Shown: one piece after another, positions 22,354-30,204 of the stretch | How the letters are laid out: each line of letters starts with the position of its first letter | Numbering within the stretch: the first letter of the stretch is position 1 | From: Candidatus Dormiibacterota bacterium | GTDB taxonomy: Bacteria; Chloroflexota; Dormibacteria; Dormibacterales; Dormibacteraceae | Length of the DNA stretch: 31,895 bases | Direction of reading: 5' to 3' | Assembly (NCBI GenBank): GCA_003151665.1 | Contig: PLYD01000249.1 | Location: 7,192 to 39,086 of the forward strand | Notes under the pieces: model-generated | The model's database searches: none | Told to the model about the DNA's origin: nothing | Seen by the model: the letters and a program-made list of their open reading frames with translations, nothing else | Translations under genes and position numbers: made by a program

Positions 22354-23247
22354 GTGCGGCATCGGACTGTAGACCTGGACGGGCCGGTCCAATTCCTCGA
22401 CTTCGGGGGAGAAGGTAAGCCTCTGCTCATGGTCCACGGGTTGGGCGGAGCTGCCGTGAACTGGCTGGCGGTCGGGCCGGCATTCGCCAAGCACCACCGC
22501 ACGTTCGCTCTCGATCTCGCCGGCTTTGGTCGGACTCCCCTCTTTCATCGGTCGGCCGCCCTCGGCGCCAACGCCGAGCTGGTGCATCGCTTCATCGAAG
22601 ACGTGATTGGCGAACCGGTCATCTTGATGGGCAACTCGATGGGCGGCCACATCGCCATCCTCGTGGCCGCCGACCACCCGCAATGGGTGAGCAGGCTGAT
22701 CCTGGTCGACCCTGCAGTTCCTGGCGAACACGTCCGCAGAATTGATCCAGCCAGCTTGGGTGTGGTGGCTGCCCTGTCGTTGCCCGGCCTCGCCGAGATC
22801 GTTTTTGACAGGCGAGCCCGAAATCTGGGACCCGAGGGCCTCGTCAAGCGGACGATCAACCTCGTCATGGCTGACCCCTCACGCGTTGATGGCGACCTGC
22901 TGGAGGCTCACGTGCAGCTCATCCGCGAGAGGAGCAACCTTGGGCGCCAGAACAGTCGGGCCTTCACCCAGGCAATTCGCTCGCTTGGGCTCCGGATGGC
23001 CGACCCGCGCTTCTGGGCGCGCATGAAAAAGATCGAGGCTCCGACTCTGGTGGTCCATGGCGAGCTCGACCGCCTCATACCCCTGTCTGCCGCGCGCGAC
23101 CTCATACGCCGGCACCCGGACTGGACCCTCGAGATCATCGAGGGCGTCGGGCACGTTCCGATGATGGAGACCCCCGATCGATTCTTGGAGGTTGTCAACC
23201 AGTGGTTGGCGTATAGAATCGCACCCGAGCCCGCTACGGTTTCATAA
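22354..23247 (+). CDS. Alpha/beta-fold hydrolase (haloalkane dehalogenase/MhpC-like subgroup)
   Basis: A 297-aa alpha/beta hydrolase. The oxyanion motif is HGLGGAAVNW, the nucleophile is Ser95 in MGNSMGG, the acid lies in VVHGELDRLIPLSAA and the base in IIEGVGHVPMMETPDRF. The canonical catalytic triad is therefore complete. The overall pattern is that of small-molecule esterases, meta-cleavage product hydrolases and related enzymes; the substrate cannot be told from sequence. The start is GTG 22354. It sits between a TetR regulator and another, unrelated-type hydrolase, probably as one transcription unit. Confidence 0.88.
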   Translation: MRHRTVDLDGPVQFLDFGGEGKPLLMVHGLGGAAVNWLAVGPAFAKHHRTFALDLAGFGRTPLFHRSAALGANAELVHRFIEDVIGEPVILMGNSMGGHIAILVAADHPQWVSRLILVDPAVPGEHVRRIDPASLGVVAALSLPGLAEIVFDRRARNLGPEGLVKRTINLVMADPSRVDGDLLEAHVQLIRERSNLGRQNSRAFTQAIRSLGLRMADPRFWARMKKIEAPTLVVHGELDRLIPLSAARDLIRRHPDWTLEIIEGVGHVPMMETPDRFLEVVNQWLAYRIAPEPATVS

Positions 23248-23270
23248 CGGAGAAGCACTCAGAACTTCAC

Positions 23271-24068
23271 TTGGCAACGGTCCCACAACCCCCTGCAAGC
23301 AGGCGGAGCCGGATAGAGGAGATCGCCGCGTCGATCCTCCCCGATCTCAGGCATCTTGGGCGCTGGGATCCGATTCCTCCGATGTGGCTCGAGGGCCGCG
23401 TCTACATCGAGTACCTCCGCCTGATCCGGGACCCCGTGTACCGCGGCATCGAGGTTCCGCCCGGCCTCGGGCGGCCGGTCCTGCTGATCCCAGGCTTCCT
23501 GGCCGGTGACTGGACTTTGCGAACCCCGTTTCAATGGCTGCGCCGAGTTGGCTACAACCCGCAGATGGGCGGGGTCTCATTCAACGTCATGTACTCCGAG
23601 ATGATGCTGCGACCTCTGATCAACTCGCTGCAGCACCTCAAGCGCCGAACTGGGGCACGCGTCGCATTGATCGGACACAGTCGTGGTGGAGTCCTCGCCA
23701 AGGTGTTGTCCCATCGAAACCCAGAGCTCGTCGAGCAGGTCATCACGCTTGGCTCGCCCCTTGGTGCGCCGTTTGATGTTCACCCCCTGACGATGGCGGG
23801 CGTGCGAGCCGCGCACGCCTACAACGTCTTCCGCTACGGGCATCCCGCGTCGGTGGAAAAGCGTTTTCTTCGGGACCTCGCCGCGCCGCCGCGCGTGCCG
23901 ACAACGTCGCTCTACTCGCGCACCGACGGCGTCGTCAACTGGAGGGCGTGCCTGCGACCCGACGTCAACGCCATCGAGGTGAACGGCAGCCATATCGGCC
24001 TGGCGCTGAACCCCGAGGTGTATCGGATTTTGGCCCAGCTTCTGACGGCCCCCTGGAAGATCAGCTAA
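23271..24068 (+). CDS. Alpha/beta hydrolase (lipase/esterase-like), paralogue of the gene at 18923
   Basis: A 265-aa protein. It has LLIPGFLAGDWTLRTPFQWL, the nucleophile elbow GHSRGG (Ser137), VNWRACLRPDVNAIEV and the histidine motif NGSHIGLALNPEVYRIL. It matches the 18923-19615 protein through most of its length, with an extra ~35-residue N-terminus (RIEEIAASILPDLRHLG). The start taken is TTG 23271, with CGGAGAAG about 20 nt upstream; no better in-frame start precedes the conserved part. Likely co-transcribed with the TetR and the preceding hydrolase. The thiamine riboswitch begins about 20 nt after its stop. Confidence 0.82.
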   Translation: MATVPQPPASRRSRIEEIAASILPDLRHLGRWDPIPPMWLEGRVYIEYLRLIRDPVYRGIEVPPGLGRPVLLIPGFLAGDWTLRTPFQWLRRVGYNPQMGGVSFNVMYSEMMLRPLINSLQHLKRRTGARVALIGHSRGGVLAKVLSHRNPELVEQVITLGSPLGAPFDVHPLTMAGVRAAHAYNVFRYGHPASVEKRFLRDLAAPPRVPTTSLYSRTDGVVNWRACLRPDVNAIEVNGSHIGLALNPEVYRILAQLLTAPWKIS

Positions 24069-24087
24069 CCCGCTCAGGTAAGATCGT

Positions 24088-24176
24088 TCTAGCGGGAGCT
24101 CGAGAGCCGGGCTGAGAGGGCGCGCCACGCGCCGACCGCATGAACCTGAACTGGGTAATGCCAGCGGAGGGATGCA
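24088..24176 (+). ncRNA. TPP riboswitch (THI element)
   Basis: The conserved TPP-aptamer segments are present in order: CGGGAGCTC, GGGCTGAGAGGG (pyrimidine-sensor arm) with a GCGCG...CGCGC arm, GACCGCATGAACCTGAACTG (pyrophosphate-sensor arm) and GGTAATGCCAGCGGAGGGA. The last segment contains the GGAGG (24166-24170) that would be the ribosome-binding site of the permease, so ligand-dependent hiding of this site (translational control) is the likely mechanism. A TAAGAT box at 24079-24084 could be the promoter. Downstream genes are an NCS1 permease and thiD, both fitting thiamine control. Confidence 0.93.
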
Positions 24177-25553
24177 ATCAGCGACACCACCGCGACGCGC
24201 ACCGAAGCTGCCGCCTTTGGCGAGGTCGAAAGCCAGGGCATTGAGGCGATCCCTGCCGCGCAGCGACACGGCAGGCCCCGCGAGCTCGGCTTTCTGTGGG
24301 CCGGCGCGTTCGCCAACTACGCCAGCTTATTCACAGCCAGCCTGCTCACCACGTACTACGGGCTTGGGGTCTGGGATGGCCTCGCCGCGACCGCGCTGGG
24401 CACGGTGGCCGCCGCTGCGATCCTCGGCCTTCTGAGCAACACAGGGCCACGGACCGGTCTGCCTCAAATCATCTACACGCGGCGCATCTTCGGAATGCGC
24501 GGCTCATATATCGGTGCAGCCCTGACGTTGTTCCTGGCCATCGGCTGGTTCGCCGTCGACTGCGTGATCGCGGCTCAAGCGGGCGCCCAGCTGCTGGGAG
24601 GCGCGAATCCATCGATCACATTCGCGCTGGTGGTCCTGGTCGCCGCGATCAGCGTCGCTGTGGCGATCTTCGGCCACCAAACCATCAAGGTGCTCGAGGC
24701 CTACGGCGCGATCGCGTTTGTCGCTGTCCTGGCCGTCCTGTTCGTGTTCCTGGCGCCCCAGTTTCACTGGAACCAGGGCCCGAAGGTATCGGGCAGCAAT
24801 TACCCCGGCGCGTTCGTCCTGGGTTTCATGACCTGCTTTGCGCTGGTGGCATCGTGGTATCCCTTCGCCAGCGACTACTCGCGGTACCTCCCCGCCTCCA
24901 GCTCGACCCGTTCGGTGACCTTATGGCCCGTGGTCGGGATCACGCTGCCGATGCTGTTCCTGGGCTTGTTCGGCCTCATGCTGCCGACCATCGACGCCGG
25001 CTTGGCCGCCGATAAAGGAGTGCTGGCCGTGATCAGCGCTCACGCGCCCGGTTGGGTTGCGGTGCCTTTCTTCGTTTTCGTCGTCGCCGGCGAGATCTGG
25101 GCCAACTACCTTGACGTGTACACGGCCGGGCTCGTGTCGCTTGCCATGGGCATCAAGGTGCAGCGATGGCAAGCCGCTCTGGGCTGCGGCCTGCTCGGCA
25201 CCGCGCTGGCCGCTTATGCGGTGCTCGTCAGCGACTTCCATGTCGCGTACGAGGACTTCTTGATCCTCACCTACCTGTGGGCGCCGGCGTGGGCGGCGGT
25301 CGTGTTGCTCAGCTTCTTCATCTTCGAAGCAAGGCCGCGACCGGCCCTCGCGCTTGCAGCCTGGTCGTTGGGGACCGCAGCCAGCCTGCTGTTCGTCAAC
25401 TACGACAACCTCTTCAGCAACCTTGGCACCGGCCGCGCGTTTTTCAACCACAGCCTTATCGCAGGGCTGCATGACGCTGACCTCAGCGGAATCGTGAGCG
25501 CCGCCGTCGCGGCCGCCATCTACCTAGGCATCCGTCGCATGAGGCCCCGATGA
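24177..25553 (+). CDS. NCS1-family permease, probable HMP/thiamine-precursor transporter; start codon non-canonical
   Basis: A nucleobase:cation symporter-1 type permease of about 458 aa and 12 membrane segments. It opens VESQGIEAIPAAQRHGRPRE, LGFLWAGAFANYASLFTASL and continues GPRTGLPQIIYTRRIFG, ASWYPFASDYSRYLP and EIWANYLDVYTAGLVSLAMG. TPP-riboswitch control and coupling to thiD suggest import of hydroxymethylpyrimidine or thiamine (CytX-like). The N-terminal homology requires a start near 24177, but this frame has no ATG, GTG or TTG between the TAA at 24156 and GTG 24405, which would cut off the first two membrane segments. ATC 24177 (then SDTTATRTE) lies exactly six nucleotides after GGAGG. 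ATG 24172 is out of frame. The stop overlaps thiD as ATGA. Confidence 0.8.
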   Translation: MSDTTATRTEAAAFGEVESQGIEAIPAAQRHGRPRELGFLWAGAFANYASLFTASLLTTYYGLGVWDGLAATALGTVAAAAILGLLSNTGPRTGLPQIIYTRRIFGMRGSYIGAALTLFLAIGWFAVDCVIAAQAGAQLLGGANPSITFALVVLVAAISVAVAIFGHQTIKVLEAYGAIAFVAVLAVLFVFLAPQFHWNQGPKVSGSNYPGAFVLGFMTCFALVASWYPFASDYSRYLPASSSTRSVTLWPVVGITLPMLFLGLFGLMLPTIDAGLAADKGVLAVISAHAPGWVAVPFFVFVVAGEIWANYLDVYTAGLVSLAMGIKVQRWQAALGCGLLGTALAAYAVLVSDFHVAYEDFLILTYLWAPAWAAVVLLSFFIFEARPRPALALAAWSLGTAASLLFVNYDNLFSNLGTGRAFFNHSLIAGLHDADLSGIVSAAVAAAIYLGIRRMRPR

Positions 25554-26341
25554 AGCTTCCAGTCGCACTCACCATTGCCGGTTCGGACTCGGGCGGCGGG
25601 GCCGGCATTCAAGCCGACCTCAAGACTTTTGCCGCGCTTGGCGTTCACGGGACCTCGGTGATCACCGCGATCACGGCACAGAACACTGTCACCGTCACCG
25701 ACATCTTCGAGCTGCCGATCGAGATCATCGCTGCGCAGATCCAGGCGATCGTCAGCGACCTTGACGTGCGTGCTGCCAAGACCGGAATGCTCGCGTCTTC
25801 GCAGATCATTGAGGCCGTCGCGGTCGCAATCACAAAGCACCGCATCAAGAACCTCGTCGTCGACCCCGTGATGGTCGCCAAGGGCGGCGCAAGGCTGCTT
25901 CGTGATGACGCGATCGACTCGCTGCGTAAGCGGCTCATCCCACTGGCGGCGGTGATCACACCCAACTTGCCCGAGGCGGAGGTCATCCTTGGCCGGCGGG
26001 TACAAACGCTGGCAGAGCGCCGAGGCGCCGCGCGTGACCTGGTCGCGCTTGGTGTTCGGGCCGCCGTGGTCAAGGGCGGTCATGCCGAAGGTGATGTGAC
26101 TGACGTGTATTGGGACGGCACCGATATGGTCGAGCTGACAGGGACTCGGGTGCCGACTGCGAACACACATGGCAGTGGATGCGTCTTCTCAGCCGCCATC
26201 GCCGCCGGGCTGGCCAAAGGGCTCGAGCCCCTGGCCGCGGTGCGAGCTGCCAAAGAGTTCATCGGGGGTGCCATTGAGCACTCCCTCGAGATCGGCCACG
26301 GGCACGGGCCGGTCAATCCCATGTTCAAGGACCGCATTTGA
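25550..26341 (+). CDS. thiD: Hydroxymethylpyrimidine/phosphomethylpyrimidine kinase ThiD
   Basis: A 263-aa ribokinase-like enzyme that phosphorylates HMP and HMP-P to HMP-PP for thiamine synthesis. It has the N-terminal TIAGSDSGGGAGIQADLKTF, KTGMLASSQII, VVDPVMVAKGGARLL, ITPNLPEAEVILG, and the anion-hole/catalytic segment THGSGCVFSAAIAAGLAKG. No ThiE or other fusion is attached. ATG 25550 overlaps the permease stop by 4 nt (ATGA), so both are under the TPP riboswitch and together form a precursor-salvage pair. Confidence 0.95.
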   Translation: MKLPVALTIAGSDSGGGAGIQADLKTFAALGVHGTSVITAITAQNTVTVTDIFELPIEIIAAQIQAIVSDLDVRAAKTGMLASSQIIEAVAVAITKHRIKNLVVDPVMVAKGGARLLRDDAIDSLRKRLIPLAAVITPNLPEAEVILGRRVQTLAERRGAARDLVALGVRAAVVKGGHAEGDVTDVYWDGTDMVELTGTRVPTANTHGSGCVFSAAIAAGLAKGLEPLAAVRAAKEFIGGAIEHSLEIGHGHGPVNPMFKDRI

Positions 26342-26394
26342 CACGGCGGCCGCGGTGAAGGGCTCCAGCGCTTTCTAGCGTTAAGCTGGTCGCC

Positions 26395-27282
26395 ATGCCC
26401 AGATCAAAGAAGAGCTCCGGACAGCCGCCAGCAAATCAGGATGTGCCGAACGCAGACCAAGGCGATGCAGCCACGATGGCGCACATCTCCGCCGACGAGC
26501 TCTCAGGAAGTCCCGACATTTTTACGGGCAAGCGATCCTCGGGCTCGAGCCTCGATGCCCAGGCGACCGAGGAAACCAGCCCCACCATGCACTCATCTGA
26601 CGCCTCAAGTGAGGATGTGCCAGCTGCGGCGCCTGAGCCGCCTCCGACAACCTCGGAGCCGATAGCCGCCCCGCTCGAGCCGCCCGCCTCCAGCGTTCAG
26701 CTGCCGCCCCCAATGACGCCTGCGCCGCCGCACGTGCCGCCGCCACCTCCCGCCCGCCGGAATGGTACGGGGATCGCCCTTGGCGTCGTGCTGGTGGTGG
26801 TGGGCCTGTTCTACTTCGTGGTGCAGGTCGCCGGCATAAATCTCGAATCGTTCGGGTGGCCGCTGTTCATCATCATTCCCGGGCTGACCCTGCTGATCGT
26901 AGGGTTCATCAGCTTCGGCACCGGCGCGGCGATACCTGGTGGGATCCTGACGATGGTGGGGCTCGTGCTCGCTGTTCAGAACAGCACCGGGTATTGGAGC
27001 AGCTGGGCTTACGCGTGGGCCCTGGTCGCACCGGGCGGCGTCGGGTTGGGGTTGTTTCTGCAGGGCTTGCGTGAGCGAAACTGGAATCTGATCAGGCAGG
27101 GACGCTGGTTGATGTTCATCGCAGCGCTGATATTCCTGGTCGGGTTCGTCTTCTTCGAATCCATCCTCAACCTCAGCGGCTTCAACGATCAGCCGGTAGT
27201 CAAAGCAGCGCTACCCGCGCTGTTCATAGTCATCGGCATCCTGCTGCTCGGTCGAAGCATCTCGAACAGCCGCAAGACCTAA
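26395..27282 (+). CDS. Membrane protein with Pro-rich N-terminus and LiaI/DUF5668-like membrane region
   Basis: A 295-aa protein. Residues 1-120 are hydrophilic and low in complexity, rich in Ser, Pro and acidic residues (AAPEPPPTTSEPIAAPLEPP, PPPMTPAPPHVPPPPPARR). Then come about six hydrophobic segments: GIALGVVLVVVGLFYFVVQV, GWPLFIIIPGLTLLIVGFI, GGILTMVGLVLAV, the WALVAPGGVGLGLFLQG pair, WLMFIAALIFLVGFVFF and ALPALFIVIGILLLG. The GWPLFIIIPG motif resembles the LiaI/LiaF-type membrane region found in envelope-stress proteins; that link is tentative. The start is ATG 26395. Its stop overlaps the convergent GNAT gene's stop by 4 nt. Confidence 0.75.
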   Translation: MPRSKKSSGQPPANQDVPNADQGDAATMAHISADELSGSPDIFTGKRSSGSSLDAQATEETSPTMHSSDASSEDVPAAAPEPPPTTSEPIAAPLEPPASSVQLPPPMTPAPPHVPPPPPARRNGTGIALGVVLVVVGLFYFVVQVAGINLESFGWPLFIIIPGLTLLIVGFISFGTGAAIPGGILTMVGLVLAVQNSTGYWSSWAYAWALVAPGGVGLGLFLQGLRERNWNLIRQGRWLMFIAALIFLVGFVFFESILNLSGFNDQPVVKAALPALFIVIGILLLGRSISNSRKT

Positions 27283-28361
27283 GTGCCCGTCCATTGGGGT
27301 CCAGCCGCTCGTGGTGCGCGGGGGGCTCCCGCTCTCAGCTTCTCCAGGGTGATCTGATACTCGTTGCCTGCTCGGTGCTCCTTGAACCCCATCCTCTTGT
27401 TGATGGCAAGCATCGGCCCGTTCGAGGCAGCGTTGCCTGTGATGACCGTCTCTAGGTGTGGATGGATCTCGCGCACGTGCAACAACATCGCGGCCTTGAG
27501 CCATTTGCCCAGGCCGCGGCCGCGTGCGTCAGCTCGGACCCCGGTGAACCCCTGCTCGATGAACTGTGCCTTGTAGGGCGCGTAGTTCATGTCGGTAATC
27601 CCAGAGATGGTGCCGTCCGGCTCGCGCGTAAGCACTGTGTAGTCGGAGCCTCCCTGTTCATCCAGGCGGGCATACCAGTCCGCAAGGTGAGCCGGCGTGA
27701 CAACGATGTCCCCGTGATCCAACTGATCCCACGGCATCGTGTTGAGCAAGGCGGCGAACTGCGGGCAATAGTCCTCCCACATCTCCTCGGGCAGATGGCC
27801 GTCGTAGATCTCCAGCTTTGTCGCAGGCGACCGCCGCGCACCGTCCTCCACCCATCGACGGAGCAAGGCCCAGTCCACCCCGGCAAGCTGCAATCGGTTC
27901 TCAGCCCCGGCTGATTTGCCGTCGGCGCCCATCCACATGAGAAACTGGTGCCCCGACTCTTCGTGAGTTTCCACAGTCAGCGTGGTACAGCCGTGGCGGT
28001 CCATCAGCTCGAGAATCAGCGGGATCCAGGAGCGACCTATGCCACGGCGCCGATGGTCGGGATGCACCGAGGCAGCGGCCCACATGAACTGCTTGTTGCT
28101 CTCGTAGCCCGGACTACCCGGCTTGGCTATGGCCACGAAGAAATCGCTGAGGATCTGATCATCGCGGGCAATCTCATAGCGGTGCTGAATCTCGAAGGGG
28201 TCTTCGTGCCTCATCTCAATTTCGACCAGCTCGTCGGGCTTGACCGGATCGTTCGGGCGTGTCTCGGCATGCCGCAGCCGGCGATAAACGTGATAGCGCG
28301 ACCAAAATTCGCGCGACGCACTCTTGGTGTCCACGGCCACCGGCGACAGGTTGCCGATCAT
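27279..28361 (-). CDS. Tandem GNAT-domain N-acetyltransferase
   Basis: A 360-aa protein of two GNAT folds. The first has the acetyl-CoA binding motif A as VHPDHRRRGIGRSWIPLILE (about 105-124) and the second as VRADARGRGLGKWLKAAMLL (about 275-294), followed by NAASNGPMLAINKRMGFKEH, a typical GNAT C-terminal pattern. Tandem GNATs include mycothiol synthase and antibiotic-modifying enzymes; nothing here identifies the substrate. The start is ATG 28361, 26 nt from the divergent LLM oxidoreductase start. Confidence 0.88.
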   Translation of the reverse strand: MIGNLSPVAVDTKSASREFWSRYHVYRRLRHAETRPNDPVKPDELVEIEMRHEDPFEIQHRYEIARDDQILSDFFVAIAKPGSPGYESNKQFMWAAASVHPDHRRRGIGRSWIPLILELMDRHGCTTLTVETHEESGHQFLMWMGADGKSAGAENRLQLAGVDWALLRRWVEDGARRSPATKLEIYDGHLPEEMWEDYCPQFAALLNTMPWDQLDHGDIVVTPAHLADWYARLDEQGGSDYTVLTREPDGTISGITDMNYAPYKAQFIEQGFTGVRADARGRGLGKWLKAAMLLHVREIHPHLETVITGNAASNGPMLAINKRMGFKEHRAGNEYQITLEKLRAGAPRAPRAAGPQWTGT

Positions 28362-28378
28362 GAGACGGAGAGGATAAT
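28351..28378 (+). promoter_or_regulatory. Promoter of the LLM oxidoreductase
   Basis: TTGCCG (28351-28356), 16 nt, GATAAT (28373-28378), ten bases before ATG 28388. The -35 element overlaps the first codons of the divergent GNAT gene. The predicted start of transcription falls within a few bases of the ATG, so the message would be leaderless; consistent with this, there is no Shine-Dalgarno sequence. Confidence 0.5.
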
Positions 28379-28387
28379 CGCTCCCCT

Positions 28388-29158
28388 ATGACGTCGCCCA
28401 AACGCTTCAAGGTGGGCGTGACGATCCACCCTCAACAGTGCACGATCCGAGAGCTGCGAGATGCATGGCTTCGCGCCGACGAACTCGGCGTCGACAGCAT
28501 CTGGTTCTGGGATCACTTCTACCCCCTGTACGGCGACCCGGATGGCAACCAGTTCGAATGCTGGTCGCTTCTCGCGGCCGCCGCGATCGAGACCAAGGCG
28601 CCTCAAATCGGGCCGATGGTCACTTCGATCGGTTACCGAAATCCAGACCTGATTGCGTACATGGCTGCCACCATCGATCAGCTCTCTGGCGGTCGTTTCG
28701 TCCTCGGGATCGGAGCCGGTTGGTTCGAGCGTGACTACGAGGAGTTCGGTTTCGAGTTCGGTGAGACGAAGGATCGGCTGCGAACGCTCAGAGAGGCGTT
28801 GCCTCGCATTAAGGCTCGAATCTCAAAGCTGCGACCCGGACCCGCGGGCCCGATGCCGATTCTCATCGGCGGTGGCGGCGAGAAGGTGACGCTGAGGTTG
28901 GTGGCAGAGCACGCTCAGATGTGGAACGCCCTTGGCTCCCCGAACGAATATGCGCACAAAACTAAAGTCCTGGACGAGTGGTGCCACAAGATCGGGCGCG
29001 ATCCCAACGAAATCGAAAGGACGGCCAACGTGAATGTAAGCTCGCCGAGAGAGATCAAGGAGTGGCTCGACGCCGGCCTCCAGCACTTTGTGCTCCGGCT
29101 CGCAAAGCCATTCGATACCAAGACGTTGGCGCGCGTGCTGAAAGAGTCGCGCGCTTAA
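28388..29158 (+). CDS. LLM-class (luciferase-like) F420-dependent oxidoreductase
   Basis: A 256-aa luciferase-like TIM-barrel protein. It has ADELGVDSIWFWDHFYPL near the start, IGPMVTSIGYRNPDLIAYMA, the cofactor-region motif ATIDQLSGGRFVLGIGAGWF and PMPILIGGGGEKVTLRLVAE. The sequence pattern is that of the F420-dependent branch (actinobacterial and Chloroflexota type), not FMN luciferases, although cofactor use is inferred. The physiological substrate is unknown. The protein is shorter than the typical 280-340 aa of the family but has all core strands. It ends 4 nt before the convergent membrane-protein gene. Confidence 0.87.
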   Translation: MTSPKRFKVGVTIHPQQCTIRELRDAWLRADELGVDSIWFWDHFYPLYGDPDGNQFECWSLLAAAAIETKAPQIGPMVTSIGYRNPDLIAYMAATIDQLSGGRFVLGIGAGWFERDYEEFGFEFGETKDRLRTLREALPRIKARISKLRPGPAGPMPILIGGGGEKVTLRLVAEHAQMWNALGSPNEYAHKTKVLDEWCHKIGRDPNEIERTANVNVSSPREIKEWLDAGLQHFVLRLAKPFDTKTLARVLKESRA

Positions 29159-29162
29159 GGCG

Positions 29163-29912
29163 CTAGTCCGCCGGCCGAGACCCCATTCGCTCGCCGGGCC
29201 GGGGCCGGCGGAACGGCGGTGCTTCGGCTTCGACCGCAAGCCGGTGCAGCTCGCGCATCGCACTGAGAAGTTGCTCGGTAGGAATACCGAACGCGTTGTG
29301 GATGACCCCGTCGTAATAGGCAAGACCGCTCCAGCGCTGTCTGAGTGTCTTGGGCGCGTGCACGAGGGCATGGTTCAGGCGGTAGTACACGACGTTGGGC
29401 ACGAGCTTGGGGTCCTGCCACTCGCCGCTCTCAGACATCCGCGCGCCCTTGAACGCGCCTGAGCGCGCGCCCATGAGCTCAGTCACGTGAATCCAACGCA
29501 CCGCCCGCTCGTGGCGTCGCTGGCCGATTCGAAAGCCGTCCTGGGTCAACGTCATCGGCTCGCCCATGTTCTGCATCGCGGTGAAGTAGAAGGCGTTGAT
29601 GGCGACCATGACCACGACCGTCAGCGGCACCACCAGTGGGTAGGCGGGGTTGGCGAACAGCGCCAGCACCATGGCAATCGGAAACGCGATCCAGCCCGCA
29701 ACTCGAAGGCGGCGGATGGCGGTCGGCAGGCTGGGTGCCGTCAATGTCACGTCGACGCTTGACGCGGGGGTCAACGAGATCGGACCGTGCCGGTTGCGCC
29801 GCCAAGCCTCACGGATCCGGATCGCGGTCGCAGTGGTGCCCCCGATGCCGACGACATAGACGGTCAAGAAGGCAACGGTGACCAAGAGGCGCACCGCTCG
29901 CTCGTCCATCAT
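29163..29912 (-). CDS. Membrane protein of unknown function (249 aa)
   Basis: No family recognised. There are three hydrophobic segments: RLLVTVAFLTVYVVGIGG at the N-terminus, VAGWIAFPIAMVLALFAN and YPLVVPLTVVVMVAINAFYF. A soluble ~120-residue C-terminal domain with a PH-like beta pattern follows (MTLTQDGFRIGQRRHERAVRW, then DGVIHNAFGIPTEQLLSAMR). A Pro/Arg tail ends the protein. I start it at ATG 29912 (MMDERAVR); the frame is open to 30068, but that part lacks protein-like character and covers intergenic DNA. From 29913 to 30204 no gene is seen, only GC-rich hairpins. Confidence 0.68.
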   Translation of the reverse strand: MMDERAVRLLVTVAFLTVYVVGIGGTTATAIRIREAWRRNRHGPISLTPASSVDVTLTAPSLPTAIRRLRVAGWIAFPIAMVLALFANPAYPLVVPLTVVVMVAINAFYFTAMQNMGEPMTLTQDGFRIGQRRHERAVRWIHVTELMGARSGAFKGARMSESGEWQDPKLVPNVVYYRLNHALVHAPKTLRQRWSGLAYYDGVIHNAFGIPTEQLLSAMRELHRLAVEAEAPPFRRPRPGERMGSRPAD

Positions 29913-30077
29913 CGGGATTGTAGGTTGGACCGCTTCAGCTACAAGGAGGGCGCCGATGATTTGTGGGCTGCCCACTAGAGCGTTTGGGGCCCATTGCCTA
30001 GGATTCGTGGCACCACACCCTCTTCGCGGCGCGAGCCTCCTGTCTGCTTGGCAGGGGGCTCGTGTCAATTACGGCGC

Positions 30078-30097
30078 GGGGGAGGCGGGCCTCCCCC
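30078..30097. repeat. GC-rich palindrome GGGGGAGGC/GCCTCCCCC
   Basis: A perfect 9-base inverted repeat with a 2-nt centre in the gap between the membrane-protein gene and pntB. It is similar in kind (G-run, then C-run followed by AGGG) to the palindrome inside the EamA gene, so it may belong to the same class of mobile palindromic sequence. Confidence 0.45.
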
Positions 30098-30156
30098 AGG
30101 GTACCCCCACCGGAGTGACGCGTTGCATGGAGGCGCTTTGAGGGGGCATATGTGAC

Positions 30157-30175
30157 GGCCGGAATTAATCCGGCC
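30157..30175. terminator. Hairpin downstream of the pnt operon
   Basis: GGCCGG-AATTAAT-CCGGCC with an adjoining TTT on the plus-strand side (AAA before the stem on the minus strand), 30 nt past the pntB stop. It suits a terminator for the leftward pnt message only weakly, because the U-tract is on the wrong side. It would better block rightward transcription entering pntB. Confidence 0.5.
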
Positions 30176-30204
30176 TTTCGCTCACCTTTGGGTTCTTTTG
30201 TTAT

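Noticed and set aside
24172..24435. An 87-codon frame beginning at ATG 24172 right behind the riboswitch
   Set aside because: Its product has no membrane or enzyme character and is Arg/Pro-rich shadow; the neighbouring frame clearly encodes the NCS1 permease N-terminus.
29913..30068. A 52-codon N-terminal extension of the leftward membrane protein
   Set aside because: The extension is Arg/Cys-rich without family character, while ATG 29912 is followed directly by a good membrane segment.
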